A stretch of 64,000 nt of DNA from Siderastrea radians. Lineage: Eukaryota > Cnidaria > Anthozoa > Scleractinia > Rhizangiidae. Below are positions 55,836-64,000 of the stretch, one piece after another (the first letter of the stretch is position 1; each line of letters starts with the position of its first letter). A program made the translations under genes and the position numbers. The stretch covers positions 11,479,701 through 11,543,700 of the forward strand of contig OZ024888.1 of the NCBI GenBank assembly GCA_964017195.1. The letters run 5' to 3'. The notes below the pieces were generated by a model. The model saw only the letters and a program-made list of their open reading frames with translations, did no database searches and was not told the DNA's origin.

Positions 55836-56727
55836 ATATATAAATTTAGCCAAGCCTAAAAGCGGAGCCCCCCTTTTTGTTTTGTCTGCTTTTTTTTTGT
55901 TTTGTTTTGGTTTTTGTTTTGTTTTTGCTGGCAGTTATTAATTTGTGAAAATACTCTCATTCAAGTCGTTAAATTTAAAAAAAAAAACAAAGAAAAAAAA
56001 GAAAAAAGATTCCTGCTCCCGCTGAGTGTCGAACCCGGCTCGTCGGCATGAGATGCCGGTGACTAGTCCACTTGGCCATGGGCGTTTAACGTTAACTCAG
56101 TTAACTAATTAGTAATTAGTTAATTTTAATACTTATTTCTTTCTTCGTGACAAGCTGCCTATCAGCATGAAAATGCTGGTGTTTTTCCTGGAAAAATCTG
56201 TTCGAAACGCCGTAAAAACAATGGTTGTGGACAGAAAAACCAAAAAGCACTAGCTCTGCTATATTTGGCGTCGAAACCACTGCGAAAAGCTGCGAACTCA
56301 AGCGGTGTGCCGACCGAGTTTGAACAGAACCGACGAGTCAAATTTGAACTTTATGCCTGAACTTTATCGCCTAATTTCTTTCACCTTAGTGAACTTTTCC
56401 CCCTCCACCAAAAAGACAACTGAGTGTTCTTTTGAACTTTTTTTCCCATTAACAAATTTGTTTTTGACCTTTGTTGTCTTTGCTTGTTTTGCTACAACGC
56501 GGGTCAACATGCGATTTCGCGCCAAAAACACAAGGGATTCAGCACAGGGTTATATCCAGTGTATGAAGTGTATTGGTAGCCCTCTGGTGCGGACGGACGG
56601 ACGTACGGATGTACGGACGGACGGTCACGTGACTATTACGTCACTACCAAAATTTTTTGGCCTGATAGGTTACCAAATTTCCTTAGCAATGGAGCTCCGC
56701 TGACGCGCTAGCGCGCTGGCTCCGCTA
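55836..56727. mobile_element. Tandem element, copy 2, with tRNA-like segment
   Basis: Head-to-tail second copy with the same start and end sequences, the tRNA-Glu-like segment (about 56018-56085, minus strand) and a shorter GGACGTACGGAT array (56591-56622). It carries about 110 extra bases (56320-56430) relative to copy 1. Similarity to copy 1 is high, including intergenic bases, so the pair arose by one tandem event or repeated targeted insertion. Confidence 0.65.
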
Positions 56728-57600
56728 TAAACAACGCAACTTTTCCCCATTTTCCACATAAACTCTAAATAACTGCAGCATTCTGTCAATGAAATAAATA
56801 CATATTTTATCGCAGAAATAAATATTTTACCGCAGAGTCCCAGGAATTGCTTGAAATATTCTGAGAAACGTATCGGCTGCCATTCAAGGGAATTTATCTT
56901 CACATGCTTTCAAACTCCCTTCACCTTCGCAAAAACATGGCTTTGTACACGAAACAGGACTTCCCCGCTTAAGTTTCCCACATCCCCCTTAATCGACGGC
57001 CGAGTGTTCTTTAAGGATCTAACGATAAAATTGTGTGTTTCCTTTCTTAATCGATTGACTCGAAAACGTGGCTTTCTACATGAAACAGGCTTTTTATCGA
57101 CGGTCGAGTGTTCGACAACGGCCTCGATTTAAAAAAGGCAAATTTGGTGATAAACTTACATCCAACAGATCTCAAACGATTCTGGCTTCTGGCACAGGAA
57201 ACCCAGGGTGTTCACGTACGCAGCCTGAATTAGTCTGCTGCGAAGCCTCGCAGCAATAATAGTCCAGTTTTGTTGAAGGTAACTACGTTAGTGTATCAAA
57301 ACTAGCAGTAAGTGTTTTAAACTGCGGATGGCCAACTTTTTCAAATTGTATCGCTGTGTCTTAGAAAAATCACATAAAACTAGTTATAATTTGTTCTCCC
57401 TTCAAAAATTCACTTGATAGCTTCCTGGGCATTTTGTGCATGAAAAAGATTAATAACTTATACTATTAGCACAGTTACGACAAAATAGGAGCAAAATCCC
57501 AGTGACGTAGTCCCTTTAATTGAAAACGCGTTTTATAGAACCCATGCACGTGTAGTTTTTAATAAACAGTGGAAATATTATGTATTGACGTAAGAAATGA

Positions 57601-57610
57601 AATAATAATG

Positions 57611-57654
<44 letters not shown>

Positions 57655-57655
57655 C
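57601..57655. repeat. AAT trinucleotide microsatellite
   Basis: Run of about 17 AAT units followed by a CAA run near 57667-57685. Confidence 0.95.
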
Positions 57656-58360
57656 ATTCCACTTTTTCAACAACAACAACAATAACCTTTATGTGCATGA
57701 CTATAATTATTTACAGTAGTGCAAAAGGCACGTAAAAACAAGAACAAAAAGAAAAAGAAATAATAATTATGATATTAATACAGTGGAATTCCGATTTTTC
57801 AAACCTCCAATGGAAAAGGAAATTGGTTCGAAAAATCGGGAGTTCGAAAAATCGAAGATGGCATCAAATCATACCTGTTTTACCGTGGTATTGTTTTATA
57901 AGATCCAAGAAGGCAGACAACAACGGTATCACTCTTGTTAATGTGTGAACCATCTTTATTTACCAACAAACGTGCATTTAAAACTAAACGAAAATTTAAC
58001 GATTTAAGCCAATTTCGGCAGAACAAAAACCAGTACGGTACTGATACATGTGTCTGTAATTTTGCGCGGACTCTTGACTGCATTTCCTTCCCCTTACTGT
58101 ATCAGGAAAAAAGTACCCTGTACTCCACGGTTTAAAAGAACAGCAAAATTTATTAATGTGCTACGGCAAGAGCTTGAAAAATGCAACTAAACGAAGGAAC
58201 TTTGATCATGTACAGTAATTCAAGACCCTCGATTGTGTAACAACGGCGTTGTAGTTTCTTATGACTTCAATGACAGGTTTGTCACTTGCTTTGTAATAAA
58301 AAAATGCATGAAAACACCATCTCCGGAACTTGTTAATTGCATTCAGGTGTATTTGTATAT

Positions 58361-58396
58361 GTAATCGCATGAGGCCGAGTAGAATTAAGGATAAAT

Positions 58397-58439
<43 letters not shown>

Positions 58440-58523
58440 CGCAGCGACGAGGGCAATTTGTGAAAACTTTGAAAATACAAGTGAAATTTATCCTTAATTC
58501 TACGAGGACTCGATGCGATTACT
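58361..58523. repeat. Large hairpin inside the pogo-like element
   Basis: GTAATCGCAT at 58361 pairs with ATGCGATTAC at 58523, and the arms continue through TAGAATTAAGGATAAATTT and ACTTTGAAAATAC. The loop is around GCGCAGCGAC. Confidence 0.85.
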
Positions 58524-58526
58524 TGT

Positions 58527-59184
58527 TTATAACACAGAGGGCAAAATTTTCTGAAAACTTTCCATACACGTTGAAACACAATCAGCCGGCCATCACAATA
58601 ATTATAAAAGTACCCGCTCGTAAACAATTCACCAAACAAGCATTTTAACTGCTGCTCAGCGCACAGAACAAGAAAGACTGACCATTATATACATCTTAAG
58701 AGATAAATACAGTTCTAGTTCATTGACAAAACACACTTATAACTCAATTAACTAAGTAAATTTTAGTCACCTGAGTTGCGAAGCTTCCTCTCGCTGGAAA
58801 AACTATCGACCACGTCGCTGTAAGTTTTCAGTAGTTTTAAAACAAATAACAATTTGCTGTTTCCCGTAACACATGTAGGTTCACCTTTTCGAATTCCTCT
58901 CCAAGCAAACACCCGATTTCCATACCATTTTTATCAACCTTCTTGGTTAAAAGTCAAACTTTGAAGCGATCCTTGTCTTGAACAACTCAAAATGCGTTTT
59001 TCGTTTCAAGACGCCTACAAAATGCAAATGGCGCGCTCTCGCGCTCAGCCAATCAAATGCGAGTAATTTTGGCGCTTGGCCAATCACGAATTAGTAATTT
59101 TGCCCTCGTCCGAAAGAAAATTAAGAAAAAATGCCCTCTGTCTCAACCAATCAGCATTCAGTAATTTTGCCCTCTATGTTATAA
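58527..59184. mobile_element. Nested MITE with TTATAACANAGAGGGC ends
   Basis: TTATAACACAGAGGGCAAAA at the left, and the right end mirrored as TTATAACATAGAGGGCAAAA. Non-coding, about 0.66 kb; interior contains repeats of CCAATCA-GAGTAATTTTG type. Confidence 0.8.
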
Positions 59185-59505
59185 GTGGCTAAAACCGGTT
59201 TTTGTTGGTTCCTGAGTTTTCAAAGTTCGAGAAATCGAATGTAATTTTTTGAAAGGAAGGAAGAATTAGTTCGAAATATCAGGAGTTTCGAAAAATCGAG
59301 CATTCGAAAAATCGGGGGTAAAATTACAGTGTTTGACTGAAGCAAATCCAAGGGAAACGACTTTTGGTTCGAAGAATCGGGAGTTTCGAATAATCGAGTA
59401 TTCGAAAAATCGGGATTCCACTGTAACAGATAATCAAGTGACATCCTTCTTAGATGACAGGATACTGTCACGCAGATTATTCAATAATGAAATATAATTC
59501 GTCAA

Positions 59506-59993
59506 TCATAAATTAAGATAAATATCTTCGGAGTTCATCAGTTTAATCACCAGGTCCGAATAAGATAGCTGCTGAAATTTATAGAGATGACTTTGTATTT
59601 GAGCGAAAAATTCATTTCTAAGTTTGAAATATTTCGGGCAATAGCAGAGGAAGTAAATTTCATCTTCAATTGCATTGGAGTCACAAACTGGACATAACCT
59701 TTTGTCGTGAGGAGTTTGGTTATATCTTCCAGTTTCTATCGTAAGTTTATGATCGCTTACGCATAATTTTACCAAAGCCTTTCTATTGATTGTTTTTTTT
59801 TTCTAGTTAGGTTTAAATAACTTAAAATTTCATAACAATGTTTAAACGTGTTATAAAACTCTAATTTCCTTGTATAATTAACTGAATACCGCCACTGAGT
59901 AATATACTTCTGTTTCATTATAGAACAGCCTCCGGGCAACGAACATTTTACTACAGAATTCGAACTATTGGGCTCTGGAACAATTATAGTCAA
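59506..59993 (-). pseudogene. LINE ORF2 C-terminal remnant
   Basis: The minus-strand frames 59993-59769 and 59775-59506 join by a frameshift. The second contains ETGRYNQTPHDKRLCPVC and EDEIYFLCYCPKY, the Cys-rich C-terminal motif of many animal non-LTR retrotransposons. The first (KQKYITQWRYSVNYTRKLEF) matches the usual upstream linker style. The reverse transcriptase part is cut off by the foldback element at 59996. Confidence 0.75.
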
Positions 59994-59995
59994 AA

Positions 59996-60520
59996 TACTC
60001 AGCGCGTTCCGCTCATTGTTTAGGAATGATTTTCATTAATCGGAAACGGAATGCATTATTGGAATCAAAATTCCATTTTTTAATTGAAGATTGAAATCTT
60101 CCAACGGTAGACTCATTCGAAGTAACGAATGTTGATTGGGTTGTTACTTACATGAGTCAAAGGTTCACACGCGAAATTCGAAACGGCCGTTGACAAAACC
60201 TGGACCGGACCGGATCGGACCGGATCGGATCGGATCGGATCGGACAGACAAAACCTGGATTGGATCGGACAGGACTCACAAAACATGGATCGGGTCGAAT
60301 TCTTTTAAACAAACCCATATCTACTCATTGAAAGTAGGCGCATTTCAAATTCCCATTAAAAAGTTTTCAAGCTGGTATCTCTGGATCAAGATGACGAAGA
60401 GAGATCAAGAAAGTGATTGCCATTGCACTGTTTTTGCTTTTTCCTTCTCCATTCTGTGGTGAAGACTGACTGTTTATTGTTATGCATTTTAAACTACTTC
60501 ATTAAACGATCACGTTTTTC

Positions 60521-60557
<37 letters not shown>

Positions 60558-62431
60558 AAGCGGAAAGACAAAGAGGAATAGAGCCTAAAGTAACAATGAT
60601 CGCGTCTTTGCCGTCCTTTACTTGAATTTTTAGTTATTAATGAATCGACCTGTAACTATCTGTCGGTAAGGTTCTCTATCTCAAAGAAATTGAAGAAATT
60701 GGTCATATGACTGAACGATTTACGCCCTTCCAAAAATCAGTGACAAAAATAAGATTAGTAAGGACTAAAAAAAATTCAGTTTGAGACCCTGTTTTGTCAT
60801 ATAACAACTAATGAAATTTTGCATTTCAACTGTGTCTTTGGTTTACGATAAATCACATTGTTGAAGTGAAACAGAAAAAGGCTAACTTATTCTTTTATAC
60901 AATGCGGATGAATAGTTGTGTTCACTGTAACGTCTTTGAAACTTTTTGCATGCAAAAGCTTGCAAAGCTAATATAATTTGATTAGACACTTTGTTTGTGA
61001 ATATGGAAATGAAACTATTAATAATGCTTCTGAATAAACACGGCTGTCACTTGAAAAGAACTTCGAGTATACTGTCATTACTTGAAAGGGATTTTCCAGG
61101 AAACCTGGAACAAAATCAATAATCAAACCTACATTAATGTTAGAAAGCAAACGGATTGTTTTCTTATACAGTGATAGCTTGCATTGCTAAATAGGTCTAA
61201 AGTACCGGTAATTACTATTCTATACTTATTACCTTAGTAGGTCACATTTTTATTTCAGTTTTGATAACGTGAAATAAAACCTTTTGCTAAAACTTGACAC
61301 AATTTTCGTCATGAGGGCTTACCGCGAGCACTAAACCATTGTGTGAATCAGGCTATCGTAATTGTCGGCACAGATCTCATATTCCACCATTCTAGAATCT
61401 GGACAAAAAACGAAAGCAGGTATCCTTGTCATACCGCTTTTCTAGGAGTTTTAAGTTCCACTTTATTACCCTCTGTGAGGTAGCTATGGTTACATTCTAA
61501 AAGCCTTGTAATCATATGTACATTGTTCAAGTTCCAAGTAAAGAATAAGAAAGACGCGAGTTATCTTGATATCATTGTTACTTTATGGTCAATTCGGTAC
61601 TGACTTAATTGTACATACTCTGGCACACGCTATTGAAGTTTCCTCTTCATAATGGAGCAGTTGAAGTAATGAAGCAGTTCACAGAATGTAAAACCATAAC
61701 AATAAACAAAAAGTCTTCACGACGGAATGCAGAAGAAAAAGCAAAAACAGTGCAATGGCAATCACTTTCTTGATCTCTCTTTGTCATCTTTAATGGGAAT
61801 TTGAAATGCGTCTACTTTCAGTGAGTGGATATGAGTTTCTTTAATAGAATTCGACCCGATGCAGGTTTTGTGGGTCCGGTCCGAACCGATCCAGATTTTG
61901 TGAGTCCGGTCCGATCCGATCCAGGTTTTGTGAGTCCGGTCCGATCTGATCCAGGTTTTGTCAGTCCGATCCGATCCGATCCGGTCCGGTCCGATTCGGG
62001 TTTTGTCAACGGCCATACGAAACCGTTGGCGGCTGTTGGTTTCAGTCGGTTTGACATTACGGGGAATTTTTCTCAATTTTCAGGAACTTTTTTTGTTCAT
62101 CTACAGCACACTTGTTTTTACGAAATTATTCTTCCCCTTTTTATAACAGCAGACTATTTCTTCGAATAAAAGCACTTGCAATTAATTTTTTGTTGAGCGG
62201 ACACAAATCAGGTCAGATACGTCAAACCGCCAACAGTCTGCTACTTGCACGTGCACATTCCCCAGATGTCAATAATAAACCAATCAGCATTCCTTATTTC
62301 GAACAAGGCTACCATTGGAACATTACAATATTCAATTTGAAAGTGGAATTTTGATTCCGGTAATGCAATCCGTTCCCGATTAATGAAAGTCATTCATTCA
62401 TTCATTCATAATGAGCGGAACGCGCTGAGTA
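59996..62431. mobile_element. 2.4 kb foldback element with perfect 22-bp terminal inverted repeats
   Basis: Starts TACTCAGCGCGTTCCGCTCA, mirrored exactly at the right end (62431). Long arms (about 60000-60470 and 61720-62431) share GGATCG minisatellites (60197-60300 and 61860-61995) and CAATGGCAATCACTTTCTTG-type blocks. The right arm has a CATT run. The interior 60470-61720 holds no recognised gene, only a GA microsatellite (60522-60554). No clear target duplication. It cuts into the LINE remnant on its left. Confidence 0.85.
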
Positions 62432-62519
62432 TGTCGACTATAAGTCTTCCTTGAAATCAAGTCATTCGGGTCAAGTTTTTAAACGTCTTTTAAAGAACAA
62501 ACTGTCAGACAATTTTGTA

Positions 62520-62697
62520 AATGCTCCTTCGGCTAAGTAGTGTAACAAGTAATAAATTAAGTATTGTAGTTCGTAATAAAATAAGCTAAGTATTGTAATT
62601 AGTAATAAGTTAAGTGTTGCAATTAGTTATTTTATTGATTGTTCCTGAAAAGCCCCTTTGGGGAGGAGACAATAAAGTATGTATGTATGTATGTAAA
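62520..62697 (+). mobile_element. Retroposon 3' tail with TATG microsatellite
   Basis: AAGTTAAGTATTGTAATTAG-type repeats followed by GTTCCTGAAAAGCCCCTTTG, GGGAGGAGACAATAAAG, TATG repeats and an A run. Same family as the minus-strand copy at 40199-40325. It ends with a simple repeat and A run as non-LTR elements and SINEs do. Confidence 0.75.
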
Positions 62698-63470
62698 AAA
62701 AAATTGATCCTCCCCCTCCTTTCAACCAACAACTTCCTGGTACTTTGAGGGGAAGACGTTTTCAGAACGATTTATTGTGAGCTTGAAAGCCTGTGATGTT
62801 CTCTGGAAGATGAGGTTACTGTTCGGGTTTCGCGTTTTGGTGTTTCTGGGGGCCCTATATGGCGTCTTCTGAAAAAGGAGTGACTTTTTCATCATTTGTT
62901 TTCTCCACAACGTTGCACTTTTTGCCAGAGATTGAAGTATTTATCAATCGAGTCTGCAATTTGATTCAACTCAACAATTCCCCTCTCATTATCAAACTTT
63001 TACACTTTGTTCTTGAGAAATGTTAGCCTTGGTCGTAAAACACGTCTCCTTCCAAAGAATTGCAAAACCTGACCTCATTTATCGACTGATTCTTACCACA
63101 ATTTCGTGATTAGAATTTCCAGAAAAACCTTAGTAGTTGTTCATTCAAAGGGTATCTATCCGCTGGGCCCAGACATCAGATTCCCCCCCGCCCCTCCCAA
63201 AAAAAAAAGATAAGGCGGCCCTCGCAAGCTCATCGAGACAAGTCTTAAAGGCGGTGCTCAGGGACAGCGCTGGTAGATTTAATGACGAACGTTTACATGC
63301 TCTACTCACTAACTTCCTTGAAAACGTGGAAAGCCTAGGCGTACTTTCTTCCCTTTTCAGGGGTTTTGTCGGCTGTTTTTTGTAACAATTTGAAAAGGTA
63401 AAAGACGCATTTACATTAGTGGAAAGCTGAAAACAAGATTCGTTTAAAGTTGCTTAATTAGAGCCATGAA
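62698..63470. other. Upstream region of truncated GPCR copy 3
   Basis: No gene recognised up to about 63240. From there sequence related to the non-coding upstream parts of the other two GPCR units appears (CTTCCTTGAAAACGTGGAAAGCC and CATTAGTGGAAA). Confidence 0.45.
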
Positions 63471-63587
63471 GGTTTGTTCTTACTTCCGGGTTTCTTGAAA
63501 TGTAATCAGACCCGTGGATGGCTGAAGAAACGAAGGCCACTCCTACAGAATCTTTTTTGGTTAAACGACGGTCTGGACGTTGTGACC

Positions 63588-63735
63588 ATGTCCCTTCTTG
63601 GAAAGTACCCTTGTAACAATACCACTCTTCTAACAGAGTTCTCGTTCATTACGGCCTCCATTTCCATATTTGTATCCGTGGTCGCGACTGCTGGGAACTC
63701 GCGTGTGCTGCTCGCCGTTTTGTTAAGGCCACGGG
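63588..63735 (+). pseudogene. GPCR copy 3, truncated after TM1
   Basis: From ATG at 63588, MSLLGKYPCNNTTLLTEFSF and the TM1 stretch SISIFVSVVATAGNSRVLLA align with copies 1 and 2. Homology ends near 63735, in the first intracellular loop (RPRG instead of DPNKN). Beyond that the frame stays open to 63968 but has no receptor character, so TM2-TM7 are missing, at least in this place. The Leu to Arg change after GN (GNSR) also puts a charge in TM1. Upstream sequence is homologous to the other units. The sequence could resume beyond the window edge if an insertion caused the break. Confidence 0.8.
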
Positions 63736-64000
63736 GGAGAGAAACTAGGTCATCAGTATTCATTTATTTAAAGCGTATGCACGAAGTGCGACGAATGGTA
63801 GCCACATTGCGCGAAATATTCATAAATAGGCTCTTAGTAAAGATTTCAGTTTCTGAATCAAAAATTGCACGTGCGTTAAATCGTATGCCACGGATATCTT
63901 GTGACTTTCAAACATTTTTAAATGAAAAATGCTGTCGAAATCTGGTTTTTAGGTTGAAACGTCTGTAGAAACGCTTTAGATCAAGAAGTTGTTCAACAAA

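Larger units (their letters stand above)
54484..57515. mobile_element. TTAA-flanked element enlarged by nested tandem insertions
   Basis: TTAA at 54480-54483 (shared with the left neighbour) and 57516-57519. Ends are AGGGACTATGTCA and mirror TGACGTAGTCCCT. The host portions are 54484-54954 and 56728-57515; the middle is a head-to-tail pair of other elements. The left end is similar to the small MITE at 31866. No transposase seen. Confidence 0.78.
57781..59423. mobile_element. pogo/Tigger-like (Tc1-mariner superfamily) element, non-autonomous
   Basis: Flanked by TA on both sides. Ends are CAGTGGAATTCCGATTTTTC and the mirror with CAGTGGAATCCCGATTTTTC; subterminal TTCGAAAAATCG motifs repeat on both sides. 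No transposase with a DDE signature was recognised. Another inverted-repeat element is nested at about 58527-59184. Confidence 0.85.

Overview
The window looks like nuclear DNA of an anthozoan cnidarian, most likely a stony coral. The evidence is intron-rich animal genes with GT/AG splice sites, tRNA-derived SINEs of a type I associate with coral genomes, Penelope-like fragments with hammerhead-like ribozyme cores, many TTAA-flanked and other terminal-inverted-repeat elements, and tandem single-exon GPCR genes. The species assignment is an inference from these features. Genes were assembled by hand from splice signals, reading phase and remembered family alignments. No search was run.

Layout. 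(1) 647-13486 (+): twelve phase-consistent exons of SMG8, a regulatory subunit of the SMG1 kinase complex in nonsense-mediated mRNA decay; the 5' end lies outside the window. Its introns carry a large TTCC microsatellite, a SINE, Penelope-like fragments, a minisatellite and a 1.9 kb TTAA-flanked foldback element. (2) 13487-17409: intergenic, with a Penelope-like GIY-YIG remnant and a 1.1 kb foldback element that has a hammerhead-like core at one end and a partial match at the other. (3) 17410-32402 (+): a twelve-exon gene for a modular, probably extracellular protein. It has two homologous five-exon cassettes, each with three H-type-lectin-like repeats, on either side of a follistatin/Kazal-like exon. 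All module boundaries are phase 1. The 5' exon was not found. (4) 33.5-38.5 kb: a tandem segmental duplication holding two intact class A GPCR genes. A third, truncated copy sits at 63.6 kb.

(5) 39.8-47.1 kb: a 5'-truncated L1/Tx1-like LINE with a 15-bp target-site duplication, split by a 2 kb Mutator-like foldback element whose inverted repeats are a GGAACACCCC minisatellite. (6) 48.1-57.5 kb: a nest of TTAA-flanked elements, one with a decayed THAP-type domain, hosting a hAT-like MITE and a head-to-tail pair of 0.9 kb elements with a tRNA-like segment. (7) 57.8-62.7 kb: a pogo/Tigger-like element, a second LINE remnant, a 2.4 kb foldback element and a retroposon tail. 

The genes do not form a pathway. 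SMG8 is a conserved housekeeping gene; the lectin/Kazal gene and the GPCR cluster are lineage-specific, duplication-driven loci. Boundaries of mobile elements are mostly good to a few bases where target duplications are visible and to tens of bases elsewhere.
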